Shown: positions 25,668 through 34,087, numbered from the stretch's first letter. The stretch: DNA of 64,000 bases from Exiguobacterium marinum DSM 16307 (GCF_000620845.1 NZ_KK211189.1:1503662-1567661); one strand, 5' to 3'. A program made the numbers and translations. The notes: generated by a model not told the origin, from the letters alone.

Positions 25668-26720
25668 TTGGCTACGACTTGTTTTTGGGAAGATATCTAT
25701 CGGGCGGTTGAAAGCGGCGGGCGAATTGAAGGGATATTAGAGCCTTCACGCGCGGTCATTTTGTTCGACACGAAAGCGGGAGATAGCTATGATCTGTACA
25801 TTCAGTCCGAAAAAGCATGGGCAAATCATGTCGGGACCGATATTCATGCTATCCTAAACGCATTTCGCCTATCTCGGATCGGACGGAAGCGATTGACGAT
25901 TCATTTGTATGGCGAACGTCTCGTAGATGAGGAGAGGATTGATTCACTAACATTTCCAATCCCGGCAAAAGTAACAATATCTCGATCTATCTGCACGTCC
26001 ACTATGGAAGAAGAACGGTTTCGAATGCTTGCTGTCTCCCTTGACCGCGAAAAAAAGTCTGAGTTAAAAAAGCGGTTCTCATTTGGTAAACCGCAAGTAG
26101 TATACGGTCTAATGTTTATCACATTTTTAGTCATGTGGTTAGCTGAATCTGTCGGCTCAACTCTTGACCCGAATACGTTGATCGCATTCGGTGCAAAAGT
26201 GAATCCACTCATTGAGCAGGGAGAATGGTGGCGCTTGATCACACCGATGTTTCTGCATATCGGATGGTTCCACTTTTCGATCAATATGTTTGCCCTTTGG
26301 TCACTCGGTCCACTCGTCGAACGAATGTATGGTTCGATTCGGTTCCTGATTATCTATGTGATTGGTGGGGTTTTGGCGACGACAGCATCATATGCATTCA
26401 GTGAATCAATTTCTGCGGGTGCCTCGGGTGCGTTATTTGGGCTTGTCGGTGCTTTACTTTATTTTGGACTACGAGATCGTTCTCTCTTTATGAAGACGCT
26501 CGGACCTCCGCTCTTTATTATGTTAGGATTAAATGTGGGACTAGCGTTTGTTTTAGGGGCAAGTTTGGATCATTTTGCGCACGCTGGTGGACTAGTTGGT
26601 GGATTTGTCGTCTCTGGAGTCGTAGGATTACCAGATGAAGATAATCGCGCACAACGAATTATATTTTCCGTGCTCACGATCATTTTATTTGGTCTACTAT
26701 ACGGGTACGGATCTTGGTGA
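25668..26720 (+). CDS. Rhomboid family intramembrane serine protease
   Basis: This protein of about 350 residues has a cytoplasmic N-terminal domain (about 1-145) and a rhomboid core of six to seven transmembrane helices. The core shows GEWWRLITPMFLHIGWFHFSINMFALWSLGPLVER, the catalytic Ser in SAGASGALFGLVGALL and the catalytic His in LDHFAHAGGLVGGFV. It cleaves membrane proteins within the bilayer; in position it equals B. subtilis YqgP (GluP). The start is uncertain: TTG at 25668 has GAGGAGGG 7 bases upstream, while TTG at 25647 has none. It leads a unit with the M42 peptidase, yqgQ and possibly glcK. Confidence 0.9.
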   Translation: MATTCFWEDIYRAVESGGRIEGILEPSRAVILFDTKAGDSYDLYIQSEKAWANHVGTDIHAILNAFRLSRIGRKRLTIHLYGERLVDEERIDSLTFPIPAKVTISRSICTSTMEEERFRMLAVSLDREKKSELKKRFSFGKPQVVYGLMFITFLVMWLAESVGSTLDPNTLIAFGAKVNPLIEQGEWWRLITPMFLHIGWFHFSINMFALWSLGPLVERMYGSIRFLIIYVIGGVLATTASYAFSESISAGASGALFGLVGALLYFGLRDRSLFMKTLGPPLFIMLGLNVGLAFVLGASLDHFAHAGGLVGGFVVSGVVGLPDEDNRAQRIIFSVLTIILFGLLYGYGSW

Positions 26721-26732
26721 GGAGAGATTTCA

Positions 26733-27755
26733 ATGATTGATACACTAAAAACATTAGTAAACATTCCGAGTCCGTCTGGGATGACGGAAGAGGCCATTCG
26801 ATTCGCAGAGCGAGAATTACAAGCACTCAATGTCAGCACGTCTCGGCTACATAAAGGGGCATTACTTGCAACATTTCCTGGGCGTTCAAAAGAGGCGCGG
26901 CTCTTGACGGCGCACGTTGATACGTTAGGTGCGATGGTTAAAGATATCTTGCCGAGTGGACGCTTGCGTTTGACGCAAGTTGGAGGATACGCTTGGACAG
27001 CGATTGAAGGTGAGAATTGTCTCATTCATCGAGAAGAAGGCGATGCGATTGAGGGAACGATCCTCATCCATCAGTCGAGTGTACATGTTTATAAGGACAC
27101 GAACTCAGCTGAACGTTCTGCTTCGAATATTGAAGTTCGATTGGATGAAAAGGTGCATTCGCGGGAAGACGTGACAGCACTCGGAGTCGAAGTGGGTGAC
27201 TTTGTCTCGTTTGACCCCCGCTTCAAGGTGACGTCTTCAGGATACGTGAAATCACGCCATTTGGATGATAAAGCATCTGTCGCCATTTTATTGGATCTCG
27301 CAAAAGACCTGGTCCGTTATGACTTACCGCACACCGTACACTTCTTGATTTCCAATTATGAAGAAGTCGGGTTTGGAGGCAACGCGGGCATCCCGAAAGA
27401 CGTCGTAGAATACATTGCCGTTGATATGGGTGCGCTTGGGGATGGACAACATTCAGATGAGTATACTGTCTCGATTTGTGCCAAAGACTCTTCGGGACCA
27501 TACGATATCGAACTTCGAAGAACATTTACGTCTCTCTGTAAAAAACATGAAATCGCTTATAAAGTAGATATTTATCCGTACTACGGCTCAGATGCGTCCG
27601 CTGCTATTCGTGCAGGCTATGATGTGAAACATGCATTGATTGGCCCGGGGATCGAATCAAGTCATAGTTATGAACGGACACACACGTCATCAATGGAAGC
27701 GACACGTGATTTGTTGTATCGTTATGTATTGACAACGATGGAGGAAGAAGCATGA
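26733..27755 (+). CDS. M42 family metallo-aminopeptidase
   Basis: This 340-residue enzyme has the di-zinc M42 fold. Its metal ligands are visible: His in LLTAHVDTLGAM (near 68), Asp in KSRHLDDKASVAIL (near 177), the catalytic Glu pair in ISNYEEVGFGG (near 214), Asp in IAVDMGALG and His in GPGIESSHSYERTHTSS. An inserted beta domain (about 75-165) is the PDZ-like tetrahedral assembly domain. It trims peptides in the cytoplasm. Its start has GAGGAGAG upstream, and its stop overlaps yqgQ. B. subtilis has no M42 gene at this exact place, so it may be an insertion into the syntenic run. Confidence 0.88.
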   Translation: MIDTLKTLVNIPSPSGMTEEAIRFAERELQALNVSTSRLHKGALLATFPGRSKEARLLTAHVDTLGAMVKDILPSGRLRLTQVGGYAWTAIEGENCLIHREEGDAIEGTILIHQSSVHVYKDTNSAERSASNIEVRLDEKVHSREDVTALGVEVGDFVSFDPRFKVTSSGYVKSRHLDDKASVAILLDLAKDLVRYDLPHTVHFLISNYEEVGFGGNAGIPKDVVEYIAVDMGALGDGQHSDEYTVSICAKDSSGPYDIELRRTFTSLCKKHEIAYKVDIYPYYGSDASAAIRAGYDVKHALIGPGIESSHSYERTHTSSMEATRDLLYRYVLTTMEEEA

Positions 27756-27946
27756 AAAATTTTTATGATGTCCAACAGTTTTTAAAATCGTTCGGGACCA
27801 TTATTTATATTGGGGAGCGGGATGCTGAAATCTCACTCATGATGATGGAACTAGACGAAATGTATGAAGGGGGCATCATCGAACAACGCGTTTATGATAC
27901 GGCCAAAATCATTTTGACTCACGAATTGAAAAATTCAATAGATTGA
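27752..27946 (+). CDS. yqgQ: YqgQ family protein (DUF910)
   Basis: This 64-residue protein reads MKNFYDVQQFLKSFGTIIYI and continues with GERDAEISLMMMELDEMYEGGII. It is a small three-helix protein conserved in Bacilli immediately upstream of glucokinase. Its function is unknown; crystal structures of the family show a compact helical fold. The start overlaps the peptidase stop (ATGA), so it depends on coupling. The family name rests on sequence and position together. Confidence 0.88.
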   Translation: MKNFYDVQQFLKSFGTIIYIGERDAEISLMMMELDEMYEGGIIEQRVYDTAKIILTHELKNSID

Positions 27947-27951
27947 CAGAA

Positions 27952-28001
27952 ATCCCCTTAGTGCAAAGGGTTGCACTAAGGGGATAATAGTGTACACTAG
28001 T
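27952..28001 (+). promoter_or_regulatory. Perfect 15-bp hairpin overlapping a candidate glcK promoter
   Basis: 27952-27966 and 27971-27985 form a perfect 15-base-pair stem with an AGGG loop but no T-run. The right arm contains TTGCAC (27971-27976), which with TACACT 16 bases later could be a promoter for glcK. The element may be a weak terminator, an operator, or both. Confidence 0.5.
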
Positions 28002-28039
28002 CAATGAAAGCGATTTAGTTGAGATGAGGAGTGAACGGT

Positions 28040-29002
28040 ATGAAATGGTTATTAGGTATCGACATCGGTGGTACAACGGTGAAGATGGCTGTTTTAGACA
28101 TGAACGGCATCATTTCTGATAAGTGGGAAGTCAAAACGGATATTCGGGAGAATGGTGTACATATTCCAAAGGACATCGCAACGTCTTTTGAAACATATCT
28201 TGAGACATCCGGGAAGAAAAAAGAGGATTTCGCGGGTGCGGGGATTGGAGCGCCTGGATTCATTAACTTCTCGGAAGGAGTTGTCGAATACTCGCCGAAC
28301 ATCGGGTGGAAAGATTTCGCCCTTGTCAGTGAGTTCGAACAAGCGGTTGGACTTCCGGCTGTTCTCGAAAACGATGCAAACGCAGCAGCCCTCGGTGAAA
28401 TGTGGAAAGGTGCCGGTGAAGGTGCATCTGAACTATTGGCAATCACGCTCGGAACGGGTGTCGGTGGTGGCGTAATCACAAATGGAAATATTGTTCACGG
28501 AACAGCGGGCATGGCTGGAGAAATCGGACATATTACAGTGGAGCGAGATGAAAATAAGGCTGTTAAGTGTGGTTGTGGTCGTCTTGGATGTATTGAAACG
28601 ATTGCCTCTGCGACCGGTATTTCACGTTTAGCCCTACAGAAGCGAAAAAATCAAGACACCACGTTGAATGAATTGAAAGACGTAACAGCGCGTGACGTGT
28701 TTGAGGCATATAAAGCCGGTGACTCGATTGCGACAGAAGTAATCGATGAGATGACCGAATATCTCGGATTGACCATCTCAAATATCGCAAACACACTCAA
28801 CCCGAAAATGATTGTCATCGGTGGTGGCGTTTCTAAAGCGGGTCACGCGTTACTCGAACCACTTGATGCTCAATTCAAACGTTTCGCGCTCGAACGCGTA
28901 TACGAGTCGACGTCGTTTAAAATTGCAGAACTTGAAAATGATGCCGGTGTGATCGGATGTGCTTGGCTAGCACGGAAACACTTCCTTCCAACACGCGTAT
29001 AA
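28040..29002 (+). CDS. glcK: ROK family glucokinase
   Basis: This 320-residue sugar kinase makes glucose-6-phosphate from free glucose. The phosphate loop is LLGIDIGGTTVKMAVLD. The catalytic base lies in LENDANAAALGEMWKGAGEG, the ROK glycine loop is ITLGTGVGGGVI, and the ROK zinc motif is the CGCGRLGCIET cysteine cluster with the His of GEIGHITVE. I chose ATG at 28040 with GAGGAG upstream. The gene lies downstream of yqgQ, as in B. subtilis. It could feed on glucose released by the cytoplasmic amylase, which is inference. Confidence 0.93.
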   Translation: MKWLLGIDIGGTTVKMAVLDMNGIISDKWEVKTDIRENGVHIPKDIATSFETYLETSGKKKEDFAGAGIGAPGFINFSEGVVEYSPNIGWKDFALVSEFEQAVGLPAVLENDANAAALGEMWKGAGEGASELLAITLGTGVGGGVITNGNIVHGTAGMAGEIGHITVERDENKAVKCGCGRLGCIETIASATGISRLALQKRKNQDTTLNELKDVTARDVFEAYKAGDSIATEVIDEMTEYLGLTISNIANTLNPKMIVIGGGVSKAGHALLEPLDAQFKRFALERVYESTSFKIAELENDAGVIGCAWLARKHFLPTRV

Positions 29003-29008
29003 CACGAG

Positions 29009-29036
29009 CACGTCTGCACTTTGCAGGCGTGTTTTA
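29009..29036 (+). terminator. Terminator after glcK
   Basis: CACGTCTGCA and TGCAGGCGTG pair (one T-G wobble) around a CTT loop, followed by TTTTA. Confidence 0.8.
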
Positions 29037-29228
29037 TTATGGAAAAGGGTATGGTAAATTGTAAAATTTGTAACGCCACAGTTGATTTTTTATTAAAAAA
29101 GGAGTAAGATTTGAACTTGATACTGGATCTGTACTATTCAATCCGAATTGTACAATATGTAAACAAATATAAAAAATAATGGCTAAATAAACCCATGCCG
29201 AAAACTGAAAAGAGGAGGAGACCGTCAG

Positions 29229-31145
29229 ATGAATTCATCTCAACGCTTCTCGAAGCTATCAACGAGACTGAACGACACGGTCCGCGCTTCGTTTCAAGAA
29301 TATCGTCTATTTTGGATTTTTACGTTATTGCTTTGGACGAAGACGTATATCGTCTATCAATTTTTCTTCAACATTCCGATCGAAAACACTGCACAAGCTT
29401 TTATCTTACTGATTAGCCCAATCAGTTCGACACTATTCTTGTTTGCCTTCCACTTCTTTTTTAAAGGGAACAAACAAAAATGGGTGCTTTACACGCTTTA
29501 CGCAATTGCATCGTTTATCTTGTTTGCAGATGCCGTGTATTATCGGGAATTCACGGACTACTTGACGATGCCTGTCATTATGCAACCGTCGAACATGGAA
29601 ACGTTATCGACTTCGTTCACTTCACTTCTTGAATGGAAAGATTTAATCGTTCTTGGTGATGTGTTCGTCTTACCATTCATCTTATGGCGGATGAACATGA
29701 AAGAGAACGCTGCCTCACACCGACGTGCGCTCGTCACATTCGTTGTAGCTGTGTCAGTATTCTTGTTCAACCTTTCGCTCGCAGAAACAGAACGTCCTGA
29801 ATTGTTGACTCGTTCATTTGACCGTGAACTACTCGTGAAAAACATCGGTACTTTCAACTTCCATGTATACGATGCGATGCTCCAAACGAAAACATCGGCT
29901 CAAAAAGCGATGGCTGATGAATCAGAGCTTGCGACGATTGAACAGTTCACACGTCAAAATTATGCTGCACCGAATCCAGATTTGTTCGGTAAGTATAAAG
30001 GGAAGAATGTCATTGTCGTTTCGTTCGAATCGGCACAGAACTTCACACATAACATGAAGGCGCCAAACGGAGAGTATATCACCCCAAACTTAAACAAACT
30101 GATTGAGGAGTCTCACTACTGGCCGAACTATTACCACACAGTTGGTCAAGGGAAGACTTCGGACGCTGAGTTTGCACTCGATAACTCGCTATACGGTCTT
30201 CCACGTGGTGCCGTATACTTTACAAATGCCGATAATGAATACCAAGCACTTTCTGAGATGATCAAAGAAGATAATTATTATTCAGCTGTGTTCCACGCGA
30301 ACAATAAATCGTTCTGGAACCGTGATCAAATGTATAAAAACGTCGGGGTCGATCAGTTCTTTGATGAGAAGAGTTATGACCTTGGGAATCCAGAAAATAT
30401 GACAGAATGGGGTCTTTTGGATGATAGTTTCTTCGAGCAATCTATTCCAATGCTCCAAGAACTACCAGAGCCGTATTATGCGAAGTTCATTACATTAACG
30501 AACCACTTCCCATATACGATGCCAAGTGAAGACTATGAGCTTGTTCCAAAGTTTGAAACAAGTTCGACAACATTGAATAATTTCCCGCAAGCACTTGCGT
30601 ACCAAGATTATGCACTCGGTCTCTTTATTGAACAATTAAAAGAGAACGATATGTGGGATGACACGATTTTTGTCGTCTATGGTGATCATTATGGAATCTC
30701 AACAAACCACAATAGTGCAATGGCAGAGTTGCTTGGAAAAGAAGAATTAACACCTTTCGATGTTGCGAAATTACAACAAGTACCATTCGCTATTCATTTA
30801 CCGGATCAGAAGAATGGTGAAGTGCATGAAACAATCGGAAGTCATGTTGACATGAAACCGACAATCTTGCATTTACTTGGAATCGATACGTCGGACACAA
30901 TCGGTTTCGGGAATGATTTATTCTCAGAAAACCGAAACAGTCGTGCAATCTTCCGTGATGGTACGGTCGTGACGGATGAATATGTCTGGACACAATCGAC
31001 ATGTTATAATGCTACATCTGGTGAAGTTGTAGAAGACACGTCACTATGTGGTCCGATCACAGAGGAAGCGGAAAAGATATTACAGATGAACGATGATTTA
31101 ATCTATTCTGACTTACTCCGTTTTAAAGAGCAGACGAAAGAATAA
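29229..31145 (+). CDS. ltaS: Lipoteichoic acid synthase family protein
   Basis: This 638-residue protein polymerises glycerol phosphate on the outer face of the membrane. Five transmembrane segments fill residues 1-190. The extracellular sulfatase-like domain follows, with VSFESAQNF (metal Glu), GQGKTSDAEFALDNSLYG (catalytic Thr), HANNKSFWNRDQMYKNVG and FVVYGDHYGIS (metal Asp-His). It matches B. subtilis LtaS/YqgS in place and domain order. GAGGAGGAG precedes the ATG. The upstream 226 bases hold a TTGTACAA palindrome. Whether it is the main synthase or a paralogue such as YqgS cannot be told; its position suggests YqgS. Confidence 0.9.
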   Translation: MNSSQRFSKLSTRLNDTVRASFQEYRLFWIFTLLLWTKTYIVYQFFFNIPIENTAQAFILLISPISSTLFLFAFHFFFKGNKQKWVLYTLYAIASFILFADAVYYREFTDYLTMPVIMQPSNMETLSTSFTSLLEWKDLIVLGDVFVLPFILWRMNMKENAASHRRALVTFVVAVSVFLFNLSLAETERPELLTRSFDRELLVKNIGTFNFHVYDAMLQTKTSAQKAMADESELATIEQFTRQNYAAPNPDLFGKYKGKNVIVVSFESAQNFTHNMKAPNGEYITPNLNKLIEESHYWPNYYHTVGQGKTSDAEFALDNSLYGLPRGAVYFTNADNEYQALSEMIKEDNYYSAVFHANNKSFWNRDQMYKNVGVDQFFDEKSYDLGNPENMTEWGLLDDSFFEQSIPMLQELPEPYYAKFITLTNHFPYTMPSEDYELVPKFETSSTTLNNFPQALAYQDYALGLFIEQLKENDMWDDTIFVVYGDHYGISTNHNSAMAELLGKEELTPFDVAKLQQVPFAIHLPDQKNGEVHETIGSHVDMKPTILHLLGIDTSDTIGFGNDLFSENRNSRAIFRDGTVVTDEYVWTQSTCYNATSGEVVEDTSLCGPITEEAEKILQMNDDLIYSDLLRFKEQTKE

Positions 31146-31160
31146 GCGATTAGTTGATGA

Positions 31161-31197
31161 AGAACCGAATCACTTTATGTGATTTGGTTCTTTTTTT
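31161..31197 (+). terminator. Terminator after ltaS
   Basis: AGAACCGAATCAC and GTGATTTGGTTCT form a 13-base-pair stem (one G-T wobble), followed by seven T. Confidence 0.9.
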
Positions 31198-31281
31198 GTA
31201 GAGGACAGTGTTTCTATCCTTTTCTTAAAAATGAATCAGGTGAGTCAATCGAAAACTGTACATCAGGTTGATTTTTGACAC

Positions 31282-31304
31282 AAAAAAAGCGACCGAAGTC
31301 GCTT
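31282..31304 (-). terminator. Terminator of the yqgW-like gene
   Basis: On the minus strand AAGCGAC, TTCG and GTCGCTT form a tetraloop hairpin followed by seven T. Confidence 0.85.
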
Positions 31305-31326
31305 GCTGATTTCTTGCTGCAAATCA

Positions 31327-31506
31327 TTAACCTGGAATTCCGCCGTAAATCAATGTGGCGATCCCAAAGAATCCGAATACGAGTACAGTTAAAGCTGCAA
31401 ATACGAGCGGAAAGAATTGGCGTTTTTGGAATGAACGAAGCATTCCCCATACAGCCACAATGGCGACGATGACGGAAATCCATCCGAACGGTTCATACAA
31501 ATGCAT
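31327..31506 (-). CDS. yqgW: DUF2759 small membrane protein (YqgW-like)
   Basis: This 59-residue protein starts MHLYEPFGWISVIVAIVAVW and ends in FGIATLIYGGIPG. It has two hydrophobic segments separated by a short basic turn (RSFQKRQ). AAAGGGGGAAC lies 5-6 bases before the ATG, a strong signal, and a terminator follows the stop, so this is a real gene despite its size. Size, topology and position after the LTA synthase gene match B. subtilis YqgW (DUF2759). Its function is not known. Confidence 0.8.
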   Translation of the reverse strand: MHLYEPFGWISVIVAIVAVWGMLRSFQKRQFFPLVFAALTVLVFGFFGIATLIYGGIPG

Positions 31507-31663
31507 GACGAGTTCCCCCTTTAATTATACGTCATGAAATTCATAAAAATTTCACTGAAATATCATTATTATTTTATCCGATTATTGGGGCGCTGTCGAG
31601 CAAAGGTTGACATCGATACAATTTTGCCACAATATTGTTTTGAACAAGAAGGGGATGAATCAA

Positions 31664-32284
31664 ATGCAAATTAAGAAGATTACGTCTGGCTTAGCACAAG
31701 AGAATGGATATGTTCTTGAAAAAGACGGAACTGTCATTGTAATCGATCCAGGAACAGATGATCCAAGGTATTTTGAAGTGATCGAACATTTCGGTAAACC
31801 TTCTGCGATTTTATTAACTCATGCGCATTTTGATCATATCGGTGGAATTGATGCACTTCGTGAGCGCTATCAAATACCCGTATACGTGCACCGTTTTGAA
31901 ACAAGTTGGTTGACGGATGGAGAAAAGAATGGGGCGGCCGCATTCAATCTACCAGTTCCGGCAATGAAACCGGCAGAAAAGACATACGAAGGCGATATGC
32001 TGGTCGTTGGGAGCATCGCATTCCGGCTCTATCATACGCCGGGTCACTCCCCGGGAAGTGTTGTCTTGTACATGAAGGATGAAGAAGTTGCATTTTGTGG
32101 TGATTTGATATTTAAACAGTCTGTTGGACGAACCGACTTGTTCGGGGGGGATCAAAAGGCGTTAATGGGATCAATCGATCGGATGAAGCAATTGCTCCCT
32201 GATTCGACAGTTCTCTACTCTGGACATGGTCCTCGGACAACGTTAGAAGATGAGAAGCGGACAAACCCGTTCTTCAAACAGTAA
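31664..32284 (+). CDS. yqgX: Metallo-beta-lactamase fold hydrolase, glyoxalase II-like (YqgX)
   Basis: This 206-residue protein has the binuclear metal motif THAHFDHIGG (HxHxDH, near 57), further ligands in YHTPGHSPGSVVLY and FCGDLIF, and the late YSGHGPRT. It belongs to the small MBL-fold hydrolases annotated as hydroxyacylglutathione hydrolase-like; in Bacilli without glutathione the thiol may be bacillithiol. The substrate is not known. I chose the ATG at 31664 with AAGGGGATG upstream; the frame from 31607 has no signal. Its place equals that of B. subtilis yqgX. Confidence 0.85.
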   Translation: MQIKKITSGLAQENGYVLEKDGTVIVIDPGTDDPRYFEVIEHFGKPSAILLTHAHFDHIGGIDALRERYQIPVYVHRFETSWLTDGEKNGAAAFNLPVPAMKPAEKTYEGDMLVVGSIAFRLYHTPGHSPGSVVLYMKDEEVAFCGDLIFKQSVGRTDLFGGDQKALMGSIDRMKQLLPDSTVLYSGHGPRTTLEDEKRTNPFFKQ

Positions 32285-32318
32285 AAAAAGATTGTCTCCG
32301 GTGAGACAATCTTTTTTT
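32283..32318. terminator. Bidirectional terminator between yqgX and yqgY
   Basis: AAAAAAAGATTGTCTC and GAGACAATCTTTTTTT form a 16-base-pair stem around CGGT. Confidence 0.92.
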
Positions 32319-32580
32319 ACATTTGGAAGTTGCTCCAATACGTAAAGACAACGAAGAAAATTGTCAAATACGCCCCAAAGACATATACATACGTTTTTTC
32401 AGTTAACTTTAAGTAACCTAGAGCGACAAAGAAAATCGTTTGTGCTAAGAAGACAAGTCCCATAACGATAAAGTCACCAGTATGTTCACTACTACTTTGG
32501 TCGCCGCCAAGTGCGCCTACGAAAGCAAGTGCCGCCACTAGCCCAGTCCAAAAGCCTAGGACACGAAACATTCTTGCCAT
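32317..32580 (-). CDS. yqgY: DUF2626 small membrane protein (YqgY-like)
   Basis: This 87-residue protein has three hydrophobic segments: FWTGLVAALAFVGAL, DFIVMGLVFLAQTIFFVALGYL and VYVFGAYLTIFFVVF. It begins MARMFRVLGFWTG, like the DUF2626/YqgY family of Bacilli, and sits where yqgY does in B. subtilis. The ribosome binding site GGGGGGATTAAC precedes the ATG. The function is unknown. It is divergent from the Spx-family gene across 249 bases that carry tandem TTGTACAA elements. Confidence 0.8.
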   Translation of the reverse strand: MARMFRVLGFWTGLVAALAFVGALGGDQSSSEHTGDFIVMGLVFLAQTIFFVALGYLKLTEKTYVYVFGAYLTIFFVVFTYWSNFQM

Positions 32581-32710
32581 GTTAATCCCCCCATGCGTGC
32601 ATTATTCCATTCTCATTCACTATTTTACCAACACATTCGAAAAAATGCTATGGAAACGTGAGAATTGCGCAAAATAATCGTGAAAAATATGTGAAATCAT
32701 TCTGATAAAA

Positions 32711-32776
32711 AAAGTTGTACAAATTTTTAATAAAGTTGTACAAAACATATACAAAGTGGGTATATAAGTGTATAAT
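32711..32776 (+). promoter_or_regulatory. Tandem 13-base repeats and promoter upstream of mgsR
   Basis: AAAGTTGTACAAA occurs twice, at 32711-32723 and 32732-32744, exactly 21 bases (two helical turns) apart. Each holds the palindrome TTGTACAA. A TATAAT -10 lies at 32771-32776. GGGTAT at 32758-32763 with GTACAA 14 bases upstream could instead be a sigma-B promoter, the type known for mgsR in B. subtilis. The repeats lie just upstream of either -35 or across it. Confidence 0.55.
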
Positions 32777-32829
32777 CAACTTATACAAACTGAACGAAGT
32801 AAAAAGTTGAATGAGGGAGGATTATAAAA

Positions 32830-33216
32830 ATGTCATCAGAACTAATGTTTTATACGTATCCAAGCTGTACTTCTTGTAGAAAAACGAAAGCGTTTTTACA
32901 GGATCAAGAGCTTCAAGTGAGTGAACGTCATATTTTCAGAGATGCACCGACTGTTGATGAGTTGTTACAATTACTTGCAATTAGTGAAGAAGGTGTTGAT
33001 TCCCTCTTAGCGACGAGAAGTCAAGCCTTCAAGCAACTCGACGTTGATGTAGAAGATTTGAAGTTAAGCGAACTACTCAAATTGATGAGCGAAAATCCGA
33101 AATTGTTGAAACGTCCGATTCTAACGGATGGAAAAGAAGTGATTGTCGGATATGACAAGGTTTCAATCGAAACATATGCGCGTCGCCATAATACGGTTTC
33201 GGTTCAAGTTTCTTAA
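32830..33216 (+). CDS. mgsR: Spx/MgsR-family transcriptional regulator (ArsC-like)
   Basis: This 128-residue thioredoxin-fold protein begins SSELMFYTYPSCTSCRKTKAFL. The CTSC (CxxC) redox switch of Spx and MgsR is intact. LLATRSQAFKQL and NPKLLKRPILTDGKEVIVGYD are the ArsC-family signatures. Such proteins bind the RNA polymerase alpha C-terminal domain and change transcription under thiol or general stress. The position upstream of comGA and next to yqgY matches B. subtilis YqgZ (MgsR). Spx itself usually lies near mecA, which supports the MgsR call. The ribosome binding site is GAGGGAGG. Confidence 0.82.
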   Translation: MSSELMFYTYPSCTSCRKTKAFLQDQELQVSERHIFRDAPTVDELLQLLAISEEGVDSLLATRSQAFKQLDVDVEDLKLSELLKLMSENPKLLKRPILTDGKEVIVGYDKVSIETYARRHNTVSVQVS

Positions 33217-33222
33217 GACAAG

Positions 33223-33251
33223 CCCACTTTCGACATAGTGGGTTTTTTTTT
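33223..33251 (+). terminator. Terminator between mgsR and comGA
   Basis: CCCACT and AGTGGG pair around an 8-base loop and are followed by eight or more T. Confidence 0.85.
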
Positions 33252-33274
33252 ATGCTTGAACCGAGGTGAACGAG

Positions 33275-34087
33275 ATGAAAGAATTCATTGAAGAACTGAT
33301 GGTCGCAGCCCGGCAAGCCGGTGCGACCGATCTTCATTTTTTACCGGATGCTCATCGGGTGAAGGTTCAAGTCCGATCGGCCATGAGATTAGTCGAATTT
33401 CAGTCAATGGACTTAGGTCAATACAATCGACTCACGTGGCATATGCGCTATTGGTGTTCATTACCTGAAACGAATCAACGGCTTCCTCAGTCAGGCGTAT
33501 ACGAATTAAATCAAGAAGTAATTCGTGTGACTTTTCTTCCTTCATTTGAGCAAACGTTGATGTCATGGAGGATTCCACATCAGACGTTCAATCTCCCTCA
33601 ATTATTGCAATCACAAGATGTGGAACGTTTACAAAAAATGACTGCTTCACGAGAACGAAACGGACTTTTATTTATTGGTGGCTCTACAGGAGCGGGTAAG
33701 ACGACAGTGATGTATGCATTGTTAAATTATTTAAAACAAGAACGGATTGTTACCATTGAAAACCCTCCTGAACAAATGGTCGACGGGGTGATTCAATTGG
33801 AAGTGAATACTAAAGCAGGACTAAGCCATCGACAATTATTGAAAGAAACATTGAGGGCGGATCCGGACATTATCGTGATTGGGGAAGTGCGAACCGTTGA
33901 AGAGTTGACTGTCGCATACGATGCGGCACTAAGTGGACATTTGACGATCACCACCTTTCATACAGCATCCATTCAAGATGGAGAGAGAAGAATTGAGCAA
34001 TTACTTGGGAAGACTTCCATCCAGAGACATTGGTGTGTGCTGACCCGGAATCAGGGGGTGACTTGTGAATGGGCAACTCATCAATGA
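33275..34087 (+). CDS. comGA: Competence pseudopilus assembly ATPase ComGA
   Basis: This GspE/PilB-like ATPase (270 residues) drives assembly of the competence pilus. The N-terminal part (FIEELMVAARQAGATDLHF) is the usual start. Walker A is GGSTGAGKTT (near 135), the Asp/Glu boxes are IENPPEQ and DPDIIVIGEVR, and the His box is GHLTITTFHT. It then ends about 40 residues later, while B. subtilis ComGA continues for about 85 more. The last stretch (LLGKTSIQRHWCVLTRNQGVTCEW) does not look like the usual C-terminal domain. A short lineage form or a disrupted end are both possible. I chose ATG at 33275 after GAGGTG. Confidence 0.85.
   Translation: MKEFIEELMVAARQAGATDLHFLPDAHRVKVQVRSAMRLVEFQSMDLGQYNRLTWHMRYWCSLPETNQRLPQSGVYELNQEVIRVTFLPSFEQTLMSWRIPHQTFNLPQLLQSQDVERLQKMTASRERNGLLFIGGSTGAGKTTVMYALLNYLKQERIVTIENPPEQMVDGVIQLEVNTKAGLSHRQLLKETLRADPDIIVIGEVRTVEELTVAYDAALSGHLTITTFHTASIQDGERRIEQLLGKTSIQRHWCVLTRNQGVTCEWATHQ

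Noticed and set aside
28015-28479. 154-codon open frame antisense to glcK
   Set aside because: Shadow frame with Pro/Ser-rich text and no start signal; the ROK kinase on the other strand is unambiguous.
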